DNA from: Ehretia macrophylla
Taxonomy: Eukaryota > Streptophyta > Magnoliopsida > Boraginales > Ehretiaceae
NCBI GenBank assembly: GCA_037974665.1
Contig: CM075767.1
Span: 17,314,840-17,378,839 of the forward strand
DNA: 64,000 bases
Direction: 5' to 3'
Below the pieces are notes generated by a model. That model saw only the letters and a program-made list of their open reading frames with translations, searched no databases and had not been told where the DNA came from. Below, piece by piece: positions 20,298 to 33,200 of this stretch (its first letter is position 1; the number at the start of each line of letters is the position of its first letter). A program made the translations under genes and the position numbers.

Positions 20298-21306
20298 TTT
20301 TATATTTGTGATTCGCACCTTAAGAAACTCTCTAGCTATCAGTATGTTGAGTTACTTGTCATGGCTTGGATCCCATTGTGTGCCTTAAAAAATAAACAGA
20401 CAACCCTTTTAGATGAAGGGCGTTTCATTTCGTGATTCAGTGTTGTTATTAAAAGTTATTTGTACGAAAGTGTTGTTATTAAAAGTTATTTGTACGACTT
20501 TCGCCGTTTCTCTTACCTGTTGAACTTTCTCCTCTCTCTCTCTCTCCAAACATCCCTAGTTTTACCGTGATCGTTTAAAAGATATACAAAATATATATAT
20601 CAGTTTATAACAACTTCAATTCATCATTACGAGTCTACGACCACCATAGGTTTAAATATTTTGAACTTAATTAAACTCGATACATTGACATAAGGGACTT
20701 TCACATGCCTTAGAGGCAACAAAACTTATCAATTTCAAATAAAAAGAAACCTTTAATCCTCAATGGGACATAAGTCTCTCTACGCCTCTAGCTAGAAGGC
20801 TTTACATCTTTATGGGACGACAAACCACCTTCCGACATAAAAAGCCTTTATTCTTTATATCTCGAGATTTTTAAAATGAACAATTGTTCACAAACCTTTG
20901 CTCTTTATGCTTCTAGATCGAAAACATTTTGAAGCGACACCTTTACATGTAAAACTTACAAAGTAAACTCAGTTTAATTACGTGGAAATACAATAAGCTT
21001 TATAACTGGATAATTCTGTAAACTTTATAAATCAGCATGTTCAAGGCTGGCATGCAACTTAAACAGCAAAATATCAATGGAAGCAAAGCCATACTCTGCT
21101 AACCAATTGACATCAACCAAAACGCATGCTTATGTTATCAGTATATAGTGTCTTTGTTGGTTAGTGACATTATGTTCGTAAGAGAAATGTTATAATTTTA
21201 TTGTAAAGCAAAAATAGCAATAACTTCGTAACTATTTTAATCTCTCCTTGAACAACACTTTGGGTAAAAGATACACCTTAAGGAATGTGTAATTTATAAC
21301 AATTCC
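20298..21306 (+). other. 3' flank of D1
   Basis: 3' untranslated and downstream sequence, matching 57927-58620 and partly 42339-42880 and 60717-61570. It includes a direct repeat of about 28 bases (GTGTTGTTATTAAAAGTTAT.., 20441-20497) and a CT run near 20534. No gene is visible. Confidence 0.6.
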
Positions 21307-22518
21307 TTGTGGATAAATATCCTCCATTGAACTATTAACTTGAAAATTGGAAAAAAATCATTTTAATCCCTAAAAAATATGATAAGTCTCTAACAGATCC
21401 CTTTGAATAGAAAGTCTATTTCCAAATCTCTTCACTTTAATATCTAGGTTATGCTCTTATGTATTGAGCTCGTGTCATAATTTTTAGGGTGGTTGTTTCA
21501 CTCGAAGCTAGATCACTTCACTTTCAAGATGCCTTGGTGGTGAAATGGTAGACATGCGAGACTCATTCTTTTATATATATATATTTTTTAATAAAAGAAG
21601 GAATAATGCATTAAAATATCATTTTTGCCCTTTCAATTTGATTATATCTTGGTCTTTTTTCTCATTAATTTTCTACTTGTTCGTTGGAATATGATTGCAT
21701 TAATGTAATTTTTTAACCAAGAAAGCAAACGGTCACACTAATTAATCTTTTATAGCCAAAATTCCTTTCTTTGGTGTCGTTGCATGAAGCAATGAAAATT
21801 TAGAAGTTCACATCATATTTTAAGGGCAAAAATAACATTTTAGTGCATTATTCCTTTTTTCATAAAAAATCACAAAAGAAATTAAAGTGCAAGAACTTGT
21901 GTTGAGATTTTCAAATTCACCGGAACTTGTTTAAGACTATCATATTTCTTTGGAACTAAGATGACCTTTTTCTTGAAAATGTTTTCCTAAAAAATGTCAA
22001 GAAATTAAATATATAACTTCAGTATATTGAAAGAATAACTAGGCATCTTCAATTCAACCGTGAATATTGCTTAAAATACTAAAAAAAGGAAATTCAAAAG
22101 ACACAGAAACTCCAACCAAATCGCATTCCAGTAAACTCAGTTATGTTCTCATTGGGTTTTGAGAGTTGAAATCAAACATAATTAAAAAAGAACATAGCTC
22201 ACAATAACGATAATTAACAAAAACTATTTAAGGAGTCATTTGAAAGCCCAGATCACGATGAATCTTTTTGAGAGAAGTCTGAAGCTTTGTAAACAATTAT
22301 TGCAGCAAGGCTAACTTATTGTTTTTAGTCGCCGTAAGAAGGAAGAGAAAACAGAAGGGGAAAACAAGAGAAGTAAAATTAGAGTTATGTTACAGCCTTG
22401 ATTTGTCGGCAATTTAAAACTGCATACAAGTTTAGTGATCACCGGCATAATTTATCCTTTGGGCTCTAAGTTTAATATTGAGGTGTAAATGATATATTTG
22501 TCGTTAACTTCATCAGCT
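21307..22518. repeat. leader block of duplicated unit II, with trnL-like fragment
   Basis: This matches 14084-15320 and the blocks at 42884 and 61572. The plastid-trnL-like piece at 21531-21565 is the best preserved (GCCTTGGTGGTGAAATGGTA then GACATGCGAGACTCA). This unit lacks the retroposon and the hAT-like element that follow in units I, III and IV. No gene is visible. Confidence 0.85.
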
Positions 22519-22922
22519 GTAGGCTTGTTTGAGTTAGTTTTTTTGGTATTTAAAAATACTTTCTGTTTGTTTAAAAGGTGAGACTAATCAATTTGGCTAA
22601 TTTCTTAAAGTACTTTTAAATAAAAATTGAAGGTGAAAAAAACTGAAAAATAAGAAATTCCAAATTGAAACTTTTCGAAGTAGGCTTTTGCGAAACTCTT
22701 TTTACATAATGAGGGAAGTTGTTTTTTTTTCTTTCTCAAATATACCCTTTCATATTTTTTAAAGTCCAACATTGCCCTTAAATTTTATAAAAGCTCAACA
22801 TTACCCAACATAAGTCAAACAGTCAATGATTTTTGTTTGAGAGCATTTCTAATCAAAACTCTACTGATAAAAACTTTGTAGCTCAAAAGTCAAAATTTTA
22901 CAATTATGCTAAACAAATCCTT
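22519..22922. mobile_element. MITE-like insertion specific to unit II
   Basis: The sister units read CAGCTTTAACCTTCAAATTG without a break. Here about 400 bases, starting AGGCTTGTTTGAGTTAG and ending GCTAAACAAATCC, lie in that text, with roughly inverted ends (GG.TTGTTT / AAACAA.CC). This looks like a small hAT or similar MITE. The exact ends and TSD are uncertain. Confidence 0.5.
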
Positions 22923-24138
22923 AACCTTGAAATGGTGGTGAGAATGACTTCGTAATTAGCCCTTTAAAAAAGGTTTTGGAAGTACAATAACGAAAAAAGT
23001 TTCTAACATCTCTTTGTTTGGAAAAAAAAAAGGCAGGTAATTAATGAAGCGAAAATAACTCTCATCCTTTGCACAGCGCAAAAGTCTAAATATGTTTTCT
23101 TAAATTAATATTAATTTTCAACTTTCTTATGCCACTAAATCAAAGTAAACACTAAAGTTAGAATGGAGGGAATAACAGGAGGTAACTACTGTTTTGATTA
23201 TGAGCCGCAATGAAGGAACCGTATTGAATTTCGATCCTCTCGATTTACTCTTTTTCCATTTTTTTTTTACCTCCCATTCTCACCTTTTTTTTTCCTTTTA
23301 CCCCCATCTCCACCTGCCTCCACTGTATCAAATTTGAACTCTTATCTCCCAACTAACAGGAAAAGTAACCCACCACTAGACTAACTCCTGAATCTCTTAT
23401 TCTTTTTCCATTTGCCCCTCTATTTATTCATGATTATACTTATTCATTTGTTATTCTAGTAGATCTTCTGTCTGAAATTCAACTTTATTCTTTAATTGTT
23501 CACCATTAATTTATTTACAGAAAATTGAAGGTTAGAAATATTTAGAGTTAATGGAAAAAGGTAAAATTGTTGAATCAAATAGGAAACATAACATGCTAAG
23601 ACTAAAATTTTATATATGAAGTATCAACTCAAAGGTTACGAGTTTTATAGTTTTCAGTATTTTGTAAACACTAAAATATTTCGTCAAAAACAGGAAGAAA
23701 AGAAAATAAATGAAAGAAAGTAAATGTAGAGATCCACATCCTTTTAATTTGTACATTACAAGTGAGGACAACATCCCCGGCCCTTACCATGGCTGACCTA
23801 ATAATTTTCTTTTGATTAAAAGAGAGGTCTAAGCTAATATTTCATTTTCAACTTCACTCTGAAAATTGACCTAATAATTTTCTAAGCTATCGTTTGTTTC
23901 ACATCTATGACCCATATTTAAACATGGCAAATACTAAGATTTTTTAGTGCTTTGATGCGTCAATTACCATTTTCCATTTCTTGCTCAAAGTACCTCCATA
24001 TATCACGGGAAAAATGTTAGTAGTTATGTAAATGAACAGGTGAACGAGTAAGGATTATAACAAGTATCACCATGTTTAATGCAATTTGACTTGTGTTGAA
24101 GTTAGCATTGAGAATTTCTTTGGTTGTAGTAATCTCTG
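22923..24138 (+). other. upstream region of D2
   Basis: AT- and pyrimidine-rich sequence matching 45951-46855 before D5. It includes the intact target site CTTCGTAATTAGCCC (22949-) that is split by the hAT-like element in other units. No gene; probably the D2 promoter region. Confidence 0.55.
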
Positions 24139-24146
24139 TATAAAAG
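24139..24146 (+). promoter_or_regulatory. TATA box of D2
   Basis: TATAAAAG lies 91 bases before the D2 start codon, conserved at the same place before D5 (46856-46863). Confidence 0.6.
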
Positions 24147-24229
24147 CCTGCAATAGCCATGACATTGAGGATCATATCCCCTACATTAAGAATTAAAATC
24201 TGCATTGAATTAGTCTTTCGAATTCCAAG

Positions 24230-27200
24230 ATGAAGGGCATTAATTTGGTTACCACTGCTCTGTGCCTGCTGTTGCTCTTCAGTACCCACAATGGTTTTTT
24301 TTTTTTTTTGTCTATCTCATCCATGCGATATTGCATCATTACATTAATTACGGCTTCAATTCTGTTTGATTTTTGTTACAATTTAATTTGTACGATGCTC
24401 CTATATTGATAAGATAGAACCGAATAATTTTTAATATAGTATTAGAGTTGAGACTTAGTCAATTCTTATTTATTCATGTTTGAATTATTTTTCTTACTGA
24501 TGAAACCCATACTTTTAAAGAAAATGTTAATACTTATTTTGGTCATTTATCTTTGACTTAATTGACAAAGTAGTCATTTATTTTTAAAAGTGATACATTT
24601 GAGTCTCTTATCTTTGGTCTAAGTGACACCGTTAGTAATTTTTAGTAATTTTGTTAAAAAATTGACGAAAAATGCACGTACTAAATGCACAATTTGGGAT
24701 AAATGTGCTAATCACGTGCATTTTACGATAATTTTTTTTAATAAAATTACTAAAAATGACTAACAATATTACTCGGACAAAAGATAAGAAACTGAAATAT
24801 ATCACTTTTAAAGATAAGGACCACTTTATCAATCAGGTTAAAGATAAAGAACCAAAATGGGTATTGATAAGGGCAAGAGCGCCAACCTCGAGAAAAGGAT
24901 TCCCATGCCCTTGAGACATCATTTCTATCACACAAAGTAGGAAGGTCCCCGGCAACTGACCTAACCTCCGTAACTCGCCTACCTCCTGATGACATCCCAA
25001 AACGAACCTCCCGATGACATCCTAACACGGACCTCCCGATGATATCCCAAAAAATCTTATCCAAACGACAACTCACCCGACAAAGTCTGTGAGTGTCAGA
25101 GCATGTCATTTCTCTCTCATCTAGAGAGTATAAATCGTACCCAACATTCTTCAGGAGAGGTGACTAATTTATTATTGTCAAAAATTATCCACACTCTTCT
25201 TCTTCAAGCACCCAGCTAACTTAAGCATCGGAGTGCTAACGCAGAGCCGCCCCTTGCGGCTTCGTTCTTTGTTTTGCAAGTTTACAGAAGTTAGAAGCAA
25301 ACTTGATTCCCAAATCCAACTTTACCAGATTCATACCTTAACAGTTTGGCGCCGTCTGTGGGAAATCGAAAAAGATTCCTCACTGAGCAAAAACAATGGT
25401 TCATACTAGAAGCCATGCCGGCTCTGGCGACTTATCACCACAGAACAACAATGAGCGGCAATTTACCGGATTGACCCCCATACCAGAAATGGATGCTCCA
25501 GCTGAAAATATCGTACAACAGCAAGAAAACCTGACTGGACCGTCTGGGACAGCCCAGACTGAGCAGCCTGTGCAAGAGCAAGTGTCGCGTAGTGAGATGC
25601 AAACACTCACTCAACTGGTCCACAGCATGAAGCATACCATGGACAGCTTCGTCCAGGAGCAAAGGTCAAATAGAGAACAACCTCTAGCACCTCGGAGAGC
25701 TCGTTCAGGCAATGATCGATGCTCTCCACCCAAGCGAAAGGAACCAAGGCGGAAGGAAAAGATAAAGGAATATTCCATCAGTTCCTCTAGCAGGGAAGTA
25801 AGGAGGCCACAAAGGCAAGAAAGCAACATGTCAGATCCAGACCTGGCAAGAATCCCGGAGGATTTAAGAAGATCAACAAGCGGCCAAGGTTTCCATTCAT
25901 TAATCAGAAGGATACGAGAGGTGTCCACAGCAGCATATAAGCTGCCCAACCTGCCAATGTATGATGGCACGGGAGATTTAGAAGACTACATGCAACGCTT
26001 CGACCATCTTATGCTCTTTAAAGAAGTGTTTGAGGAAGTCAAATGCAAAGCGTTCCCCGGAACACTCGATGATACTGCAAGAAAATGGTTCTGTGGTTTA
26101 CCTAAAAATTCCGTTAGGAGTTATGCTAACATGGTTGAAATTTTTCTAAACAAATTTACCAGTAGTACCAAGGCATCAGAGCCCACTACCTCCCTGTTCG
26201 GCTAGAGCAGGGAAAGGATGAAACTCTTCACGAGTACACAGAAAGGTTCAACAAAGCAACCCTAGACATCCCAGACCTAAAGGAAGCTATGGCTATAGCA
26301 GCCTACAAGCAGGGGTTAACTAGGTCCAAATACTTTCGCTCCTCCCTGGCCAGGAAGGAACCTAGAGACCTAGACCACCTAATGAAAAAAGCTAAGAAAT
26401 ACATTACATCTGAGGAAGATGCCATGGATCTAAAGCACAAGGTGAAAAGCTCTATTCGTGCAACGCTCCATGGGAAAAGGGATAGACGAAGGATCTACTA
26501 GAGGATCCAAGTTGAGTCCGATGATGAGCTTTTTAACTCACAGAAGCAGGTTGACAAATACACACCACTAACTATGCCTAGGTCAGAAGTGCTAATGGAG
26601 ATCAAGTCTCGACCTGACCTTTGCATTAAATGGCCCGCGAGGATGAGATCAAATCCCGAGATAAGAGGAAAAGAGAAGTTATGTTGGTTTCACCAAGACT
26701 ACGGTCATGAAACCAATAAGTGCAAGAACTTGAAGAATGAAATCGAAGCTCTAATCCAAATAAAGAAGCTCGATAAGTACGTAGCCAAGAAGGGACAGGA
26801 TCCCGAGCACGTAGGTGGATGAGAAAGGGACAGGAGCCCGCGAAAGGTCGATGGGAGGTTGATTGACATCAACATGATCAGCAGAGGATCGGCTGCAGGA
26901 GGTATCAGCAGATTAGCCAGTAGAGCATACGTAAGATCGGGAAGAGAAGAGCCATTACCCAAAAAGCCAAGAGTTCATGAGGAATTAATCATCTCAACTT
27001 ATGGCTTGGAATGAGTCAAAACCCCACATGACGATCCATTAGTGATCACCATACAAATTGCAAAATACAATGTCCAGTGGATGATGATTGACACGGGCAG
27101 CTCAACTGATGTATTGTTCTACGACACCTATCTCAAAATGGGCTTTACCAGAGAACAGCTTGCTGCTTTCAGCAGCAAACTAATGGGATTCACTGGCCCT

Positions 27201-30200
27201 GGTTTCATACCGGAAGGCATAATCTAGCTCTCCATCATTATCGGGCCAGAAGGCAAGTAGGTCCAATTCATGATAGAATTTGTGATAATGGACTATCAAT
27301 CAGCGTACAACGGGATATTGGGATGTCTGGTCCTCCATCACCTCAGGGCAGTCGTCTCGACCTACCACCAGGTAATGAAATTTCTAACACCTGGTAGTAT
27401 AGTAGTGGTTCGAAGAGACCAAAGGGTGACAAAAGAATGCTACGCTACTACACTAAAAATTAGAGGCTCGAGTCCATGGGATTAGGCGATGAAGGAAAGC
27501 AAAAAAGACAAGAAGAAAGAAAGAAAAGAGTAGGAGAAGAAAGCAGTCCCAGTAGAAAAGTTGGATGAGGTCGAGCTAGAGCCAAGAAAAACAATTCGGG
27601 TCGGCGGTGAGCTGAATCCCTCAATGAAAGAAGGTATAACCAATTTTTTATTTGAGAACAAAGATATATTTGTATGGTCTTCTTCTGACATGACAGGAAT
27701 AGGCCCAAGTCCATAGCGCACCACTTGAATGTGGACCCGAACCACAGGCCAGCAAAATAGAAGCGCAGGAACTTCCACCCTGATAGGAATCAAACCATTA
27801 GAGAAGAGGTTGGGAAGCTTCTGAAAGTAAGTCATATTCGGGAACTGCAATTCCCGACCTGGTTGGCCAACGTAGTCTTAGTACGGAAAGCCTCAGGGCA
27901 GTGGTGAATGTGTGTGGACTATACAGATCTCAACAAGGCTTGCCCAAAAGATTGTTATCCTCTGCCCCAGATAGACCAACTAGTAGACTCAATCTCGGGG
28001 AGCCAGATGCTGTCGTTTATGGACACATTCAAAGGATATAACCAGATCAAGATGGCCCCAGAAGATGAAGAGAAAACCACATTCATCGCTGACAAAGGCA
28101 CCTACTGTTACAAGGTGATGCCTTTCAGATTGAAGAATGCAAGGGCCACCTATCAGAGGATGATGAACCAGGTTTTCCAGCACCAGATCACGCATAACAT
28201 GGAAGTCTATGTGGACGATATGGTGGTAAAAAGCCAAAGCACAGAGGATCACCCAGCCGATCTGGTAGAAATATTCGAAACCATGAAGAGGTTCGGGATC
28301 AAGTTAAATCCAGAAAAATATGCATTTGCGGTAACTAGAAAATTCCTGGGATATATAATCACCCATAGGGGAATTGAAGTAAACCCGGACAAGATCCAAG
28401 CCATCTTTGAGATGAACCCTCCCTCCCCCCTGGCAGAGTGTAAGGGAGTGCAGTCATTGGCAGGAAAAATGGAAACACTTAGCAGATTCATGGCAAGGTC
28501 GGCCGACAAATGTGCACCCTTATTCAAGGTGTTGTGAGGCCCAAAAAATTTTCAATGGACAGAAGAATGCTAGAAGGCTTTTGAGGGATTAAAAGAGTAC
28601 CTGGGCTCTCTCCTAATATAGTCCCGACCCGAACATGGGAAGCCACTCTATGCTTACATGTTAATAACGACCACAGTAGTAGCAGCGGCCTTGGTTCGAG
28701 AAGATGGGCGAACATAAAAACCAGTTTATTACATCAGCAAAGCCCTTCATGGGGCTGAGGCCAAATACCCGTAGATTGAGAAAGTCACCTTGGCACTGAT
28801 AACAGCTTCAAGGAAGTTAAAGTATTACTTCGATGTGCATTTGATCAGAGTGATGACAAACCTACCTCTAAGGCAAGTCTTAAGCCGACTAGAAGTATCA
28901 GGAAGGTTGTTAAAATGGGTAGTAGAATTAAGCCAATTTGACATCGAGTACCACCCCCGATCAGCGATAAAAGCCCAGGCACTTGCGGATTTCGTAGTCG
29001 AGTACACTAGAGAAACAAAAGCAGAAGATCCGACCTGGTACATGCAGGTCGATGGATCTTCTAACAGACAAAAGAGCGGAGCAGGGGTAGTGCTAACAAG
29101 CCCATCCAGGGAAGAGATGCTATACTCACTCAAATTTGGGTTTCCAGCCTCGAATAATGATGTCGAATATGAGGCCTTGGTAGCAGGACTGAAAATAACC
29201 AAATCGCTAGGGGCAAAGGCCGTAGATGTGCAGACTGATTCACAACTAGTAGCCCACTAGGTCCGCGGGGAATACAAAGCAAGAGAGCTCACAATGGCGG
29301 CATACCTAACCCATGTTAAGGATATTTTATCAGCGTTTGAATGGTTCAGCATAATACAGGTCCCTCGAGGGGAGAATGAAAGAGCAGACGCACTTTCTCG
29401 ATTAGCGCTAAACACAGCTAAAGGAGCAATAGTGCAGCTCGGGGAGGTCGAAAGACCCAGCATCATTGTGGAAGGAAAACTAATAGCCGCCATCAGCTTA
29501 AAAGATGCTTAGACCCAACCCTAGGTCTAGTATCTAAAGAACGGAACACTTCCCACTGAAAGAAACGAAGCCAGGCCAATCGAGCGCCGAGCTCACTGAT
29601 TTACTATGATCGGTAACCAATTGTACAAAAGATCATTCACTTGCTCGCTTCTCAAATGTGTGGACTAGGAGGAAGTGAGTTACGTACTCCGGGAAGTCCA
29701 TGAAGGAATATGTAGAAATCATTTGGGATACCGAGCTCTGGCTCGATTAGTGTTAAGGCAAGGATACTTCTAGCCCATGATTCATGAAAATGCACAAAGT
29801 TTCATGCAAAAATGTGATGTCTGTCAAAGATTCTCAAGGATTCCAAGATTACCATCCACCGAGGTGACTTGCATTACCAGCCCATGGCCTTCACCCAATG
29901 GGGACTGAACATCATACGAAAGCTCCCCATCAGCGTTGGATAAAAGAAATACATCTTTGTAGCCATTGACTACTTTACGAAATGGGTAGAGGCTGAACCA
30001 ACATCCACCATAACCAACAAAGCTGCTTGAAAATTCCTATGGAAGAATGATGTCTATAGGTTTGGGATTCCACAGACTGTGATCACCGACCATGGCACAC
30101 AATTCGATTGTGTTTACTTTAAGAGACAGTGCGAAGAACTAACATATCATTATGATTTGTATCTGTAGCTCATCCGCAGACCAACGGTCAAGTCAAGGTC

Positions 30201-33200
30201 ACTAACCGAACTCTTTTGCAGGCACTAAGGACGTAAGTAGAGAATGCCAAAGGTCTATAGGCCGAGCTGCTCCCTAAGGTGTTATGGTCTATGAGGACAA
30301 CCCTAAGCTCGGCAACAGGGGAAACTCCTCTCTGCCTGACCTATGGGACGGAGGCGGTGCTACCTGTGGAGATAGGCTCACCAATCCCCAGGATATCTAA
30401 TTTCAATGAAGAAACAAATAACAGGGTCCTAAGAATGAACCTCGACCTAGCAGAAGAGTTCAGGCTGAAAGCTCAAATCAAAATGTTAGAAAGTAAAAGA
30501 GCCATGGAACGAGGCTACATCAAGCTCGTCTGACCTTGGCGTTTGCAAAACGAGGACTTAGTCTTGAGAAAAGCATGTTTCCGACCCGATCCTACCCGGG
30601 GAAAACTTGGGCCATGCTAGGAAGGCACTTACAGAGTCACAGAAGAGCTCAAGCCAGGAACTTACAAGCTGGCCTATCTAGAAGGGAAAGAGCTTAAGAA
30701 TGCTTGGCATATTGAGAATCTTAAAAGGTATTTTGTGTAATGATCTGAAGTAATCAATGAAATACAAAAATGCGTTTTCCCATACCTTTTATAAGTACTT
30801 ATTATTACAAATATTAGGAGGTCAAAAACCGCTAAGGCAAGACCCAAGGTCGAAAAACCACAAGGTTTGACCCGTCAAATCGCTAAAGGAGTTCCTAAAA
30901 GTGCTAAAAGGAACCATTAAGTGGTAAGGCTGTGGAATAGCCTGATAAACAACTAGTAGTTGCGCCTGAGTGGTCACACAAAAGTCAAAGAATTGACAAC
31001 AAAGCATGCACAAATAAAAGACGTACGTACAAATACAGAAGACCTGAAAAGGCTAAGAGAGAAGTCATATCATTTCTCATAAATACATAAAAAAGGAAAA
31101 AAGGAAGAAAAAAAAAAGATGTCCAAACCTCCCACAAAGGGAAAGAGAAATTCAGTTACACATTAAGAGAAAGGTCAACAAGAAGACCTCAAAAAAAAAA
31201 TCAAAGGAAACTAGACATCAGCGAGACCATCGTCGTCCTCCCCCTCTAAGTCAGATGTGGACTCCCTCAATAGCGAGGAAAAGTCAAACTTAACACCGCG
31301 AGCTCTGGCCAGCTTCTCAGCTTGCATAAAAGAGATTTGTTAGCCTTCGGTGACGCCACGGCTTCGGGCTTTGAGGTAGGCCTGAGAGAATATCTCGCGA
31401 TACTCATCACTGCGCTTGTAATCCTTAACAGCTACTTGAGCTCAAGCCTCGTGATTCGCCAACGAGGTATTCAATACCAAGCTCAAAACCTCAACAAGCT
31501 GCTAGGAAGAAGACAAACCAGCCTGAGTCCTTCTTAAGTCACTCTCATGCTGAGCCTTTACCGCCCTGACCTCCGCCTCATGAGACGTCTTAAGGCTAGA
31601 AATCTCTTGCTCTTTCTCATCTTTGTACTTGGCATAGCCATGGAGATATGTCTTCTTTTCATAGTACCTGTCTGTTAGGTCCTTCGCAAGATTTTCGGCC
31701 TTAAGAAAATACTTAATGCCATCATAGTGAGCTTGAGTTTGTTGGCAAAGGAGGAATAACGCAAATGAGATCAACACGAACAAAGATAGATTGAAAAATT
31801 AAAACTGGTATAAGGAGAAGGCAAACCTGTTGGAAGCAGTATTCCATGGCCTCTTTCACTGTAAGAAAGTTAACCAACTTAGAGGGGGCACTCAAAATCT
31901 CCTCAAAACGGGGATCTTTCTAGTAACTAGGCTCAGGCCCAGAGTGAATTTGATTCTCAGAGAGGCAGTAATGCTAGGTTCAGGATGGGCCCTCTAGTGA
32001 GCAAGATTAGCAGATTGCGTGTCTCGGTTCGGTCGGTCGACAACCTTACCCTCTGGCTCCTCTAAAGGGACTGGTCCCCTAGCCTCATTAACAAAGAATT
32101 CTGGGTGCTCATTGGTGGGAGGTTCGATACCAACCTTACGAACCTTTACCTCGACCTTAACAGTCTCAGAGCGACTTCTTTTGAAAGAAGCAGCGTCCTC
32201 GCCCATCTTTCTTTTTCTTTTCCATCGGGCCTGCTGGGCTAAGGTAGCCTCCAACTCATCAGAAATATCCATCCCTATAAAAAAAAAAGAGAAAAGAGAG
32301 TGGTTAACTAGGGAGAAGGAGCAAAAGGCAAAGCAAAAACCTGCGAATACTCGGCCTTACCAGCAGTGGGAGAATGAGCTTCAGACGTCTCAATCTCACT
32401 CTTAGGAAAAGGTTTGGGAGATTCAAACACATTTGGATTAGCTCGGGGAATTCGGGGATTCTCCCCATACAGGTATGAGTTGAGAACCTCCTCAAGAACC
32501 AAAATTCTATTACCATCAACATGAGGGCGACCTTTGAAGAAGTGTCTCACAGCTTCCTCTTTCGAGGTCAAGACCCCACCAGTTGGATAGGGCTTCGGGA
32601 GAACACGCCACTTGGTGCTGACATCCTACTCTGAATCAGAGGAAATGTACACGTATTTAGAATGTCATCCTTTGTTTGAAGAAGGCCACTTCGTAAAAAG
32701 GTTTTTTCTAGTTTGGGCGGTAAAATAATACCAACCCAGTCCATCAACAAACTTTATCGTGTAAAAGTAAAGAAAGAGGTTAGGAGTCGGATCAAAGCCT
32801 AACTCCTTAAGGTACTTATAAAACCCGATCATCATCCGCCAGCTATTCGGAATCACCTGACCAGGACTAAGATTGAAGATGTTTAAGATGGTTCTGATAA
32901 AGGAATGGATGTACAGAACACAGAACTGGAAGATATCAGTATAAAAAGTAACCTCACCATCACCAGGTCGACAGGCCCTTCGCATAGAAAAGCCAGATGG
33001 GACAACCCCACTACTCTTAATATAAAGAACAAGTTCATCACTAACGTGGCAGTTGCGCGACAAAGCGGTAAACTGAGGCTCCACCGCTCTACAAAAAGCT
33101 GTGATAGTCTTTTCCGACCTCCTAAGGGAGTTGGGACTAGAGGAAACCGAAATTGTAGAGTCAATTGTCGCCTCAGTAGTGGGTGCTCTAACTTCAATAG

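Noticed and set aside
24017..24289. 90-codon minus-strand frame
   Set aside because: It covers exon 1 and the 5' untranslated region of D2 in reverse and has no similarity that I recognise.
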